The notes below the pieces were generated by a model, which was given only the letters and a program-made list of their open reading frames with translations, was not told where the DNA came from and searched no databases. A stretch of 64,000 bases of DNA. It comes from Neoakkermansia glycaniphila (GTDB taxonomy: Bacteria > Verrucomicrobiota > Verrucomicrobiia > Verrucomicrobiales > Akkermansiaceae). The stretch spans positions 32,205-96,204 of the forward strand of contig NZ_LIGX01000017.1 in the NCBI RefSeq assembly GCF_001683795.1, read 5' to 3'. The position numbers and the translations under genes are program-made. Below are positions 43,918 to 53,588 of this stretch, piece by piece. The first letter of the stretch is position 1. Every line of letters begins with the position of its first letter.

Positions 43918-45093
43918 ATGCTCAATTTCACCTACAGCAACCACACGGACATCATCTTCGGCAAAGGCACCCAGCACACCGTCGGCCAGCACATCAAACC
44001 CCATGCCGGCAAAATCCTCCTGCACTACGGAGGCGGCAGCATCAAACGCTCCGGCCTCTACGAAGAAATAATCCGCTCTCTGCAGGAAGCCGGCATCGAA
44101 ATCCACGAACTCGGCGGAGTCCAGCCCAACCCCACCCTCGACCTCGTCCGCGAAGGCATCACCCTGTGCCGCCGGCACGCCATCCCCTTCATCCTCGCAG
44201 TCGGCGGCGGCAGCGTCATCGACTCCGCCAAAGCCATCGCCCTCGGCGCTCCCTCCTCCGGCGACGTCTGGGAATACTACATCTCCAAACAACCCGCCGA
44301 CTTCACCCCCCTCCGCGTCGCCACCGTCCTCACCATCCCGGCGGCAGGCAGCGAAAGCAGCCCCAACAGCGTCATCACCTGCACAGCCACAAAACGCAAA
44401 CTCGGCTACGGCGATCCACAGCTACGCCCCGTCTTCAGCATCGTCAACCCCGAACTCTTCTACACCCTCCCCGAAAACCAGCTCGCCTACGGCGCGTGCG
44501 ACATGATGAGCCACATCTTCGAACGCTACTTCACCAACACCCCGCACACCGACCTCACCGACGCCCTCTGCGAAGCCACCCTCCGCACCATCATCAACAA
44601 CGCCCGCCTCCTCCGCCACGGTGGCCTCCGGCAATACGACCCCTGGGCCGAACTCGCCTTCTCCGGCACCATCGCCCACAACAACCTCCTCGGCCTCGGC
44701 CGCGAACAGGACTGGGCCTGCCACGCCATGGAACACGAACTCAGCGCCCGCTACGACGTCCCGCACGGCGCGGGCCTCGCCGTCGTCACCCCTGCATGGA
44801 TGCGCTACATCTACAAAAACCACATCCCCATCTTCCTCCAATTCGCCGAACGAGTCATGGGCGTCACCATCCCGCCGAGGCAACCCGAAACCGCCATCCT
44901 CGAAGCCATCCGCCGCCTCGAAGCCTACTATGAGGAAATGGGCCTGCCCACCACCATGCGCCAGCTCGGCATCCCTGCCGACCACTTTGCGGAAATGGCC
45001 GCACAGGCCGTCAGCGTCCGCGGCCCCATCGGCGGCCTGCAAAAACTCGACGCCAACGACGTCCTCGCCATCTACAACCTCGCAGACAGGTAA
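43918..45093 (+). CDS. Iron-containing alcohol dehydrogenase (YqhD/BdhA-like)
   Basis: This 391-residue enzyme reduces aldehydes with NAD(P)H. It has the nucleotide-binding AVGGGSVIDSAKAIA and the metal region: Asp in GACDMMSHIFERYF, then WACHAMEHELSARYDVPHGAGLA, which supplies the His ligands. This pattern is typical of the butanol dehydrogenase/YqhD branch. It is divergent from the glucuronate operon and convergent with the MFS gene. Confidence 0.92.
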   Translation: MLNFTYSNHTDIIFGKGTQHTVGQHIKPHAGKILLHYGGGSIKRSGLYEEIIRSLQEAGIEIHELGGVQPNPTLDLVREGITLCRRHAIPFILAVGGGSVIDSAKAIALGAPSSGDVWEYYISKQPADFTPLRVATVLTIPAAGSESSPNSVITCTATKRKLGYGDPQLRPVFSIVNPELFYTLPENQLAYGACDMMSHIFERYFTNTPHTDLTDALCEATLRTIINNARLLRHGGLRQYDPWAELAFSGTIAHNNLLGLGREQDWACHAMEHELSARYDVPHGAGLAVVTPAWMRYIYKNHIPIFLQFAERVMGVTIPPRQPETAILEAIRRLEAYYEEMGLPTTMRQLGIPADHFAEMAAQAVSVRGPIGGLQKLDANDVLAIYNLADR

Positions 45094-45117
45094 CTATTAC
45101 CTATTCGCTCTGCACTC

Positions 45118-46311
45118 TTACCTCATCTTCCTCGCCACCAGCCCCGCACCCACCGTCGCAAGACCGCCGATCAGAAACACCGCCTGCGGCCCGCCCGTAT
45201 ACATCCAGATCAGCCCCCCAAGCACCCCGTAGGCAATCGAAGCCACGTGATTCACCGCAATCCCCGTATAAATACTCGGCGTAATATCCTCGCGGCGGTC
45301 GCCGCACATACGGGCCACATACGTCGTCCGGGCCATCCCCATCGCAAACAGCAAATTATCCAGCACGAAACAGGCCCCCACCACCCCCACGGCCCAGCCG
45401 CGCGGCAGCAGCTCCGGAGCGAACGCATACGCCAAACACAGGAACGACAGGGCGATACTATCGAAAATCGTCACCCTCCGTTCCCCGTACCTCTTGATAC
45501 ACCACCCGATCAGCGGCTGCGTACCCAGCCCGATCACCCCGGCGATCAACAGAATCATCCCGATCCTCTCCGGCGACTGCCCCAGCGTACTCACCATCAG
45601 CCAGAACCCGAACGTCAGGTAAAGCTGCTTCCGCACCCCGTGCAGCATCTCCAGACAATAATACACCTTATACTCGCGCCGGAACACGAAACTCTCCCGC
45701 CAGCTCTTCCGGCGCGGAAACTCCGGCGCCTTAATCATCCACAAAGCCGCCATCGCCGCTAGAAACACAGCCGTCAGCACCCAGTAATCCACGCGGAACG
45801 AATCATTGAACTGCCACTTCAGCCAAACAAACCCGGAAGCGCACAACATCGCCGCCGTACCCAGCGCCCGCATCTGCCCCAGCCGCATACTCCGATTCTC
45901 CGGTCTTGCCGTATGCATCACGATCGAATCGATCGTCCCGATCAGAATATGCTGCCCCAGACTCACCGTCATCACCCAGCCCGAAAGCACCCAAAGCCCG
46001 GACGAAGCATCCGTATGCATCAGCCCGACACACCCCAAAGCCGCCAGCAGACACGCCACCGACGTCAACTTCACCTCATTCAGGAAAAACAGCGCACCCA
46101 CCGCCACCAGCGACAAAATCCCCGGCAACTCGCGGGGCAACTCCAGAAACCCGCGCTGCTCCGCATCCAAATGCTGCACATCCCGCAAATAATTGCTGAA
46201 AATCAAATCGTACAGGCTATTCCCGAGCTGCGCCAGAAACAGCGCAGCCAGCACAACCACCATCACCCTGCGAATCCTTGAACCTCCTTCCGGCATCACG
46301 CCCGCGTCCAT
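45118..46311 (-). CDS. MFS transporter of unknown substrate
   Basis: This protein of about 397 residues has about twelve hydrophobic helices, for example VMVVVLAALFLAQLGNSLYD and GVIGLGTQPLIGWCIKRYGE. The latter carries the usual MFS loop between helices. The start is placed at ATG 46311. An excellent GGAGG near 46284 has no good ATG, GTG or TTG at the right distance, so the start may be wrong. Neighbours give no hint of substrate. Confidence 0.75.
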   Translation of the reverse strand: MDAGVMPEGGSRIRRVMVVVLAALFLAQLGNSLYDLIFSNYLRDVQHLDAEQRGFLELPRELPGILSLVAVGALFFLNEVKLTSVACLLAALGCVGLMHTDASSGLWVLSGWVMTVSLGQHILIGTIDSIVMHTARPENRSMRLGQMRALGTAAMLCASGFVWLKWQFNDSFRVDYWVLTAVFLAAMAALWMIKAPEFPRRKSWRESFVFRREYKVYYCLEMLHGVRKQLYLTFGFWLMVSTLGQSPERIGMILLIAGVIGLGTQPLIGWCIKRYGERRVTIFDSIALSFLCLAYAFAPELLPRGWAVGVVGACFVLDNLLFAMGMARTTYVARMCGDRREDITPSIYTGIAVNHVASIAYGVLGGLIWMYTGGPQAVFLIGGLATVGAGLVARKMR

Positions 46312-46356
46312 ACCACCAAACCGCCGCCCGGTCAATCAAAACCCGCAATGCAACCC

Positions 46357-46779
46357 TCACTCCCTCACATACACTTCCTTCACCTGATACGGACTGCCCA
46401 TGTAGAAAAACATCCCGTTCACGTCCAAAACCCTCTGCACCATAAACACATCACCATTCTCATTCGGCTCCACCTTCCCCTCCCGGACACTCCCCCGGCG
46501 GATCATCAGCCCCGGCCGCAGCCACGAATTCGAATCGAAATACGTCACAATCCCCCGCGAAGGCATCCCGCACCTGTACGCGCTGAGCCCTTCGGCACGC
46601 GACACCTCCAGAAAAATCTGCTCACCCGACCACGTCGGCCCATACTCGCGGGAAATCTCCACATTCCACAACCTGCCGATATACGCGCTCACCCCCCAAT
46701 CAATCCCCACCCAGGCAACCGCCAGAATGCAAATCGTCAAACTCCACCGCAAAACGGCTCTCAAAACCTTCTTCTTCAT
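46357..46779 (-). CDS. Hypothetical membrane-anchored protein
   Basis: This 140-residue protein has one N-terminal helix (LTICILAVAWVGIDWGVSAY) and an exported domain rich in aromatic and Gly residues. No family recognised. It is 37 bases after the ArnT-like gene on the same strand. Confidence 0.55.
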   Translation of the reverse strand: MKKKVLRAVLRWSLTICILAVAWVGIDWGVSAYIGRLWNVEISREYGPTWSGEQIFLEVSRAEGLSAYRCGMPSRGIVTYFDSNSWLRPGLMIRRGSVREGKVEPNENGDVFMVQRVLDVNGMFFYMGSPYQVKEVYVRE

Positions 46780-46816
46780 CGGAAAAACCTATTATAGCGG
46801 CAGCACCCCGGCCAAG

Positions 46817-49111
46817 TCAACTCCCGACCCTCCCCGCCGAAACCGACTTCATCCCACCCCCTTCCGGAGAAACAAGCAGCACATAACGGCGGCCCTCCGA
46901 CACACGCCGCCATCCCGGCAGCTCCGCGCGGAACCGCTCGTAATCCGCCTCCTTCATCGCCAGAAACACCCTCCCGCCCTCACGAACCGGAGGGACGGGC
47001 ACGCCCGGCTTCAGCTCCACAGCCTTGCCCCCCGAATAAAACTGCGCCGAATACGGCACCTTCTCGCCATCCCAGTAATACAGCGGCGAACGCCCGTCCC
47101 ATGCGGCCAGCACATCCTTCTGGCACCTGTACTCCAAATGCCCGAACCCTCCCCCGAACAGGAAAAACGCAATCACGGCAAACACCGCACACGGCAGAAA
47201 CAGCACATACCGCGCACCCCGGTACTGCACATCCGCCCTCCACGCATACCGCACCACCAGCATCGCCAGCGCAGGCAGGCCGGGCAGCACATACGCCGGA
47301 AGAATATTCTTCGCCACCGAGAAAAACAGCAGCGGAGCCAACCCCCAGAGCCACAGGAAAACCGACTCCTCCGCCTCACCCGGCTGCCGCGCAGACACCC
47401 CCCGCGCACGAAACCACAGAAACGGCAGCACCAGAGACCACGGCAAAAACATCGTCACCCCGTACACCCAGATCATCCCCAAAGGAGTCGCATGCCCGGA
47501 ACCGTACAAATCCCCCTGCCACCCCTTCACCACGAACCTCTCGAAATGCTCGCCCACGATAAAATAATCCAGAAAACCGGGGAACGCCCGCTCCGCCAGC
47601 AAATACCACGGCAGGCTCAGCCCCAGCATCAGCACCGTCCCCCGCACCCACGGAACCCTCTCCCACACCGTCCGCCACTTCCGGAACCACAGCGTCCACA
47701 GAAAAATCGGCAACCCGGCCAGCACAAGGCACAGCGGCCCCTTGCTCAACAGCCCGACCGCCAAACCCGCAAACATCAAAAAACCCCACACCGGCCTCGG
47801 AACAGGCTCCGAAACCGCCTTCCAGAAAGCCACCATAGCCAACATCGTACCCAGCGCCAGAAACTCATCCGTCATCACCGCCCCAGCCGCCACAAACCCC
47901 AGCCCGCACGTCGCCAGCACCACAAAACAGGCCAGAGCCTTCTCCCTCCTATCCGACCGGAAAGGCCACACGAAAAACAACGCACCGATCGCCACCGCTG
48001 CCAGAAACGGCGCCAGCCGCGCTCCCCATGCAGTCACGCCCGCCACCTCCATCGTCGCCGCGCTTGCCCAGAACGAAAGCGGCGGCTTCCCCCAGAACGG
48101 CACACCGTAATCGAACATCGGCACCAGCCAGTTCCCCGACTCGATCATCTTGCGCGACATCTCCGCATAGCGGGCCTCCGTCGTATCCATCAGCGGATAG
48201 GCCCCCATACTCACCACCCGCACCAGCAGCACCCCCGCCAGCACGACAAGCAGCCACAGGGCGAAATCGGACCTCACATGCAAAACCGCCTTCAATCGCT
48301 CGCACCACCCCCTGCCGAAACAGGCCAGCCTGCCCCTCTCCACACCAAACCACCGGGTTACGACGAACGCCCCAAGCCCCAGCAAAGCCAGCCCGGACGC
48401 CCACATCACCGGAAAAGCAAAAATCGTATGCAAATTCGGCAGCGGAGTCACCGCAAACACATCGCCGAACAGCGTAAACATCCCGTCCTTGGCCAGCTCC
48501 ATATTATCGGGAGACGCCCCCGCCATATCGTCATTCATCCACGACAGCACGAACGCCCCCGCCGCCGCGAACAAAGGCACCACAACCCTCACCGCCACAT
48601 GCGGCACGCCATCCCTGCAAACCAGCCTCTTCCGAAAAACGGCCAACGCAGCCCCAACACCTCCAACCACGCACAGCGCCGAAGGCCACAACGGAAACAC
48701 ATCGCCGAAATGCGGCCATGCCTCCTTCGGAGACTGCCAGAACTTCAGCGAATAAAAGGAAAACATATCCTCCGTACACACCTCCGCCACCTCCTCGCAG
48801 CAATTCACCAGGCAGAACAGAGCGAACAGCACCGTTGTCACCACCCTATCCGTCTTCCCTCCATGGAATGCGCGCGGCAACGCCAGCAAATACAGCAAAA
48901 AAGGCACCAGCAGAAACAAAAGGGAAGAAGAGGACTCCACCGCCAAATTGCCCAGCAGCCTCAAAACCGCCACAAACCCCCAATCGATATCCCCACGGTG
49001 CAACCACGCCAGAATACCCACCTCCAGCAGCTCGTACACGAAATACACCAGCACGAAAGGCCAAAGCCTGCGAACATAGTAATTCCGGCCCACTGTCGTC
49101 CAAAACGGCAT
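46817..49111 (-). CDS. ArnT-like membrane glycosyltransferase (GT-C) with N-terminal membrane extension
   Basis: This 764-residue protein has more than a dozen predicted helices. After an extra N-terminal membrane part of about 270 residues comes the dolichyl-phosphate-mannosyltransferase-like core: the acidic DTTEARYAEMSRKMIESGNW and VPFWGKPPLSFWASAATMEV, where the first Asp-Glu pair is catalytic in ArnT. ArnT adds aminoarabinose to lipid A; other relatives move different sugars from polyprenyl carriers, and the substrate here is unknown. The core length (about 490) fits. Confidence 0.8.
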   Translation of the reverse strand: MPFWTTVGRNYYVRRLWPFVLVYFVYELLEVGILAWLHRGDIDWGFVAVLRLLGNLAVESSSSLLFLLVPFLLYLLALPRAFHGGKTDRVVTTVLFALFCLVNCCEEVAEVCTEDMFSFYSLKFWQSPKEAWPHFGDVFPLWPSALCVVGGVGAALAVFRKRLVCRDGVPHVAVRVVVPLFAAAGAFVLSWMNDDMAGASPDNMELAKDGMFTLFGDVFAVTPLPNLHTIFAFPVMWASGLALLGLGAFVVTRWFGVERGRLACFGRGWCERLKAVLHVRSDFALWLLVVLAGVLLVRVVSMGAYPLMDTTEARYAEMSRKMIESGNWLVPMFDYGVPFWGKPPLSFWASAATMEVAGVTAWGARLAPFLAAVAIGALFFVWPFRSDRREKALACFVVLATCGLGFVAAGAVMTDEFLALGTMLAMVAFWKAVSEPVPRPVWGFLMFAGLAVGLLSKGPLCLVLAGLPIFLWTLWFRKWRTVWERVPWVRGTVLMLGLSLPWYLLAERAFPGFLDYFIVGEHFERFVVKGWQGDLYGSGHATPLGMIWVYGVTMFLPWSLVLPFLWFRARGVSARQPGEAEESVFLWLWGLAPLLFFSVAKNILPAYVLPGLPALAMLVVRYAWRADVQYRGARYVLFLPCAVFAVIAFFLFGGGFGHLEYRCQKDVLAAWDGRSPLYYWDGEKVPYSAQFYSGGKAVELKPGVPVPPVREGGRVFLAMKEADYERFRAELPGWRRVSEGRRYVLLVSPEGGGMKSVSAGRVGS

Positions 49112-49286
49112 GGCTCAACCATGCCACACCCCCGGACGAACGGCAACAGCAATATATACCAACCGCGCATCGCAGACACACTTCATCCCCGCATCATCCG
49201 GCAAAAACAGGAACCTTCCCCGCAACTGACCGGAATTATACTTGGAAACCGCCACACATTCAGGCATCATCACCCCGCGCCTTGAC

Positions 49287-51101
49287 ATGAAAAAACACCT
49301 CCGACGCCACCTGAGCCTCATGCTTGCCCTGCGGTACCTCAACCCGCTGCGCACCATGTTCTCCATCATCACCCTCATCTGCCTTGCCGGCGTCGCACTC
49401 GGAGTCACCGTCCTCATCGTCGTCCTCTCCGTCATGAGCGGCCTGCAAAAACAAATGGAAAGCAGCGTCCTCGCCTTCACCCCGCACTACCTCGTCTCCT
49501 ACTACAACGACGGCGCGCGCACCACCATCTCCGGCTGGCAGGAACTCGTCGAACGCGCCCGGAAAGTTCCCGGAGTCACCTCCGCCTACGCCCAGCTTGA
49601 AAACCAATCCTTCGTCCAGTCCGACAAATCGCGCCAGACCTGCACCTTCCGCGCCATCGACACTGAAAACGAAGAACAGATGAACGCCTTGCGCCCCCTC
49701 ATCAAACAAGGCACCTTCGACCTCGACCTTGGCGAAAAAACCGTCATCTCCGCCATCACCGCCAAGGGACTCGGCGTCGGCATCGGAGACACCATCCGCA
49801 TCACCCCCGTCGGAGACACCGACCAGGTCATCGAAACCTACACCCAGATCGGCAACGAAAAACCTCTCGCCACACAGGAAGACGCCGACCTCCTTCCCGC
49901 CCTCGACAGCCTCTGGTCACAGACCGAAAACCCATCCGGCATCACCGGCAACTTCCGGAACCACCTCGCCGAAACCACCCTGCACTACTCCGGCCTCGTC
50001 CTCAGCGGCATGAGGGGCAGCGCATCCGCCTTCCTCCCGCCAACCGTCGCCGACTACGCGGAAACCCGCTACTCCGCCCTGCTGCGCCACACACCCGCGC
50101 AATGGCTTGCCGTCCCCAAAACCGCCGTCCAGGAAACCTACCGCAAACTTCGCGCCGCCTTCGATGGGGAAAACGACTCCGCTCCCGCCCTGCGCCCCGT
50201 CGAACTGAACGAACTCGACGCGCTGAACGAAATCATCCGCTCCGGCATCGAAGGCAAACAGAAAAACTCGGGCATCGTCTACTTTGAACGCTCCCTCCGC
50301 ACCGCATGGGAACAGCACCTCGCCAACCTCCGCGACAACAGCGTCGAAAAGGAAAACATCGCCTCCATCAAAAACATCCGCTCCCTCATCATGCCGAAAG
50401 ACCTCACCGTCATCGGCATCTACCAGCCCACGGAAAACATGCCCGGCCCGGCACTCTTCATCCCCCTTCCCATCGGGCAGGAACTCCTCGGCTTCCAGAA
50501 CGACGATGTACAGGGCATCGCCATCCGCACAGAAGACCCGTACAACCTCGACCAGCTCGCCGCCCCCATCCTCCAAAGCCTCCCCGCCCTCCCCGCCGGC
50601 AGCGCCTGGGAACTCTCTCCGTGGACCGAAAGCTTCCGCGAATGGTTCCAGCTCATCGCCAACGAACGCACCATGATGAGCTTCGTCCTCTCCTTCATCG
50701 CCCTCATCTCCGCCTTCTGCATCATGGCCGTCATGTTCACCGTCTCCATGCAGCGCAGGCGTGAAATCGCCGTCCTCCAGGCGCTCGGCGCCACCCCCTC
50801 CAAAATCATGCGCGTCTTCCTGTGGCAGGGCGTCATCATCGGCATCTCCGGTGCCATCCTCGGCATCATCCTCGCCCTCCTCGTCCTCCACTACCGCATC
50901 GAAATCCAGGGCTTCCTCGCAGGCATGGGCCTCGACCCCTTCCCCATGCAGGCGCACGGCATCCAGATACCCTGCTCCATCGACCCCGTCGAAATCGCCA
51001 AACAAGGCATCTACGCCTTCATCATGGTCACCGTCGCCTCCGTCGTACCCGCCCTCGTCGTCTCCCGGCAGGACCCCTCCAAAGCCCTCCGCGCCAGCTG
51101 A
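49287..51101 (+). CDS. LolC/LolE-like ABC permease with enlarged periplasmic domain
   Basis: This 604-residue protein matches the lipoprotein-releasing permease pattern: LMLALRYLNPLRTMFSIITL at the start, then helix 1, a long exported region, and three C-terminal helices around VSMQRRREIAVLQALGATPS and VFLWQGVIIGISGAILGIIL. It is about 200 residues longer than usual LolC/LolE (near 400), with the extra sequence in the exported domain. No lolD ATPase is next to it. ATG at 49287 begins the conserved start. TATACT at 49237-49242 may be a -10 box. Confidence 0.85.
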   Translation: MKKHLRRHLSLMLALRYLNPLRTMFSIITLICLAGVALGVTVLIVVLSVMSGLQKQMESSVLAFTPHYLVSYYNDGARTTISGWQELVERARKVPGVTSAYAQLENQSFVQSDKSRQTCTFRAIDTENEEQMNALRPLIKQGTFDLDLGEKTVISAITAKGLGVGIGDTIRITPVGDTDQVIETYTQIGNEKPLATQEDADLLPALDSLWSQTENPSGITGNFRNHLAETTLHYSGLVLSGMRGSASAFLPPTVADYAETRYSALLRHTPAQWLAVPKTAVQETYRKLRAAFDGENDSAPALRPVELNELDALNEIIRSGIEGKQKNSGIVYFERSLRTAWEQHLANLRDNSVEKENIASIKNIRSLIMPKDLTVIGIYQPTENMPGPALFIPLPIGQELLGFQNDDVQGIAIRTEDPYNLDQLAAPILQSLPALPAGSAWELSPWTESFREWFQLIANERTMMSFVLSFIALISAFCIMAVMFTVSMQRRREIAVLQALGATPSKIMRVFLWQGVIIGISGAILGIILALLVLHYRIEIQGFLAGMGLDPFPMQAHGIQIPCSIDPVEIAKQGIYAFIMVTVASVVPALVVSRQDPSKALRAS

Positions 51102-51138
51102 TGCGGCCGCCTTCCTCCCTCACCTCCAACCTCTCTCC

Positions 51139-52305
51139 ATGAACCAGCCCGTCCTCCTCACGCGGGAACAGCAACGGTTCGTCGAACTCGAACCCGGAGA
51201 ACAACTCCTCTGGGCCGCCCCGGCACGCCCTCGCATCTTCACCGCCCACAGCATCGCGATCTTCATCGTCGCCGTCTTCTGGTGCGGCACCCTCCTCTTC
51301 TTCCTGGGTGCATCTTCCGTCTGGCAGTCGGCATTGGCACAGGGCGACATAAACAGCCTCATCATCACCTCCTTCCTGCTCCCCTTCATCGGCGTAGGAT
51401 ATGTGCTCTTCTGGTTCGCCTTGCAGGAAAGCCGCACCCATAGCGGCGTCTGCGCCGTCACCAGCCACCGCGCACTCCTCATCCGCCGATCGCGCGGAAC
51501 CGTCATCCTCACCGAATGGAGCGGCGAACACCTCTCCATGCCCGACATCCGCCCTCGCCGAGGTAATAGAGGAGACATCATACTTGGCATCAGGGTATTG
51601 CGCAGAAAAAACGGCACCCGCATCATCGCCGACGGCTTCCACGGCATCGACAACCCCGAACAAATCGCCACCCTCCTCAGACAGGCAACGCCAACCGCAC
51701 CGCCCCCTCCCGCCACTGAACCGCCTCTTCCGGAATGGCCCCGCTCCACCAGTCGCGCCACGCGCCAAAACATCGAAAACCTCCTCTCCCCCGGTGAAAC
51801 GATCCGCTGGATCGTCCAGCGTAAACCACGCATCTTCAACGATGCAACGGGCTTCTTCTTCATCTTCGGCCTACTCTGGACCGCAGGATTCACGGCTCTC
51901 CTTCTCACACCAGCGAACCGGATCGAAGGCGACATGCCGCTCTTCGTCGTCGCACTCTTCTTCCTCATTGGCCCGCTGACCCTCAGCTCGCCCTGGATCT
52001 ATTGGGCCTATGCCCGCCGGCAATACGACCTCCTTACAGACAGGCGAATCATCCGCTACAACCCCGGATGGCGCTCCCCTTCCATCCAAACACACAGCTA
52101 CTCCGCCTTTGAAAGCGCTCGCCTGCGCATCCGCCCGGACGGCTCCGGCACCCTCGACCTCGACTACACCATCGCCAAAGCCGGTGGAATGACCAACACC
52201 TTCACCATCGACAACATCCCGGACATCCGCAACACCTGCATCCTTGCCCGCCAACTGGCCGCCGCGAACGACAGCCGCACGCCGTCCGGCGAAACATCCT
52301 CCTGA
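51139..52305 (+). CDS. Membrane protein with two repeated helix-pair plus PH-like modules (paralogue A)
   Basis: This 388-residue protein has two similar halves. Each begins with an acidic, Trp-containing motif (LEPGEQLLWAAPARPRIF and LSPGETIRWIVQRKPRIF), then two helices, then a soluble beta-rich module containing ALLIRRSRG or YDLLTDRRIIRYNPGW. The latter resembles bacterial PH-type (bPH) domains. It starts 37 bases after the permease. It is clearly paralogous to the next gene. Function unknown. Confidence 0.65.
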   Translation: MNQPVLLTREQQRFVELEPGEQLLWAAPARPRIFTAHSIAIFIVAVFWCGTLLFFLGASSVWQSALAQGDINSLIITSFLLPFIGVGYVLFWFALQESRTHSGVCAVTSHRALLIRRSRGTVILTEWSGEHLSMPDIRPRRGNRGDIILGIRVLRRKNGTRIIADGFHGIDNPEQIATLLRQATPTAPPPPATEPPLPEWPRSTSRATRQNIENLLSPGETIRWIVQRKPRIFNDATGFFFIFGLLWTAGFTALLLTPANRIEGDMPLFVVALFFLIGPLTLSSPWIYWAYARRQYDLLTDRRIIRYNPGWRSPSIQTHSYSAFESARLRIRPDGSGTLDLDYTIAKAGGMTNTFTIDNIPDIRNTCILARQLAAANDSRTPSGETSS

Positions 52306-52322
52306 ACCGAGCCATCTACACC

Positions 52323-53498
52323 ATGGCGCAACAACCCGCCACCACTGCGCCCGTTCCGGACATCCTCCGGCATCACCTCGCCCCGGACGAAACCATCCTC
52401 TGGAGCGGCATCTCACGGCCTGCCCGCTTCATCGGCGGCCCTCTCCTTCTCGTCATCTTCGCCACCCTCTTCTGTGCAATCATCGGATGGGTACTCTCCG
52501 TGTACATTCAAACCTTCACACACAAACACCCAGAACCTGACAGCGAAACGCTGGGCCTTGTACCCCGCATCATCTTCCTCGGCTTCTTCGTCCCCTTCAT
52601 CGCCGCAGGCATCGGCATGTACTGCCAGGCCTTTCATAAGCGATATGAAAACGCAGGCCTTTGCGCCGTCACCGACCGCCGGGCGATCCTGATCCGCCGA
52701 ACGTCCAGCCAAACCACCATAGCCGAATGGAGCGGCCCCGAACTCGTCCGGCACACCATCCGCAAACGCCGCCGCGGTCGGGGAGACATCATCCTCGGCA
52801 TCCAGGAACACGACGACGGCGACAGAACACAAACCATCAAGCGAGGCTTCTTCCGAACCGACAACCCCGAACTCGCATCATCCTGCCTCCTCCGCGCAGC
52901 CGCATACCGCGCCCAACCTCTCCACGGACAACAGCCGGAACCCACGCATCGCCACGGCATATCGGAAGCCGATCGGGAAACCGTCTCCCAACGCCTATAC
53001 CCCGGAGAAACCCTACTCTGGACCGGCCGCCCCCGCAACCGACTCTCCTTCGTCCGCACCGCGCCCATCACCATCTTCGGCATCGGCTGGGCATCCTTCT
53101 CCGGCGGCATCCTCATCCACGTGCTCACAAACTCGGCGTCCATCCCCGGTCTTGCCTTCGTCATCCTGTTCTTTCTTGTCGGCTTGGGCTTTATGTCCGC
53201 TCCGTGGATACGCCGCGCCCGGATGCGCCGCATCGCCTATGCACTTACCACGGCACGCATCCTCACCATCCAACTCGGCAAACGAAAAACAAAAACCATC
53301 GAGTGGAACTACACCACCCTCCAAAGCACCCTCCTCCAACTCCTCCCGGACGGAAGCGGCACCATCCGCTTCGCCTACACCGACCAGGGAGACCACACCT
53401 CTGCCGCCGAACACCGATTCGAAAACATCCCGCACGCCCGCGAAACTCTCGACCTCGCCCACCGCATCCATCAAAACTCAGGCAGCCGCACAACCTGA
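52323..53498 (+). CDS. Membrane protein with two repeated helix-pair plus PH-like modules (paralogue B)
   Basis: This 391-residue protein repeats the plan of its neighbour: LAPDETILWSGISRPARFIG and LYPGETLLWTGRPRNRLSFV begin the halves. CAVTDRRAILIRRTSS and RRGRGDIILGIQEHDDG correspond to CAVTSHRALLIRRS and RRGNRGDIILGIRV in paralogue A. The pair arose by gene duplication, and each half by an older internal one. It is 17 bases after A and in the same operon. Confidence 0.65.
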   Translation: MAQQPATTAPVPDILRHHLAPDETILWSGISRPARFIGGPLLLVIFATLFCAIIGWVLSVYIQTFTHKHPEPDSETLGLVPRIIFLGFFVPFIAAGIGMYCQAFHKRYENAGLCAVTDRRAILIRRTSSQTTIAEWSGPELVRHTIRKRRRGRGDIILGIQEHDDGDRTQTIKRGFFRTDNPELASSCLLRAAAYRAQPLHGQQPEPTHRHGISEADRETVSQRLYPGETLLWTGRPRNRLSFVRTAPITIFGIGWASFSGGILIHVLTNSASIPGLAFVILFFLVGLGFMSAPWIRRARMRRIAYALTTARILTIQLGKRKTKTIEWNYTTLQSTLLQLLPDGSGTIRFAYTDQGDHTSAAEHRFENIPHARETLDLAHRIHQNSGSRTT

Positions 53499-53588
53499 TC
53501 TGCATAAAATTTCATTAAAACGGGCGAAAATTCGGACGCATCCCCACTTCACGCGTTATTACAAACAACACCGAATCCATCCGCCATC

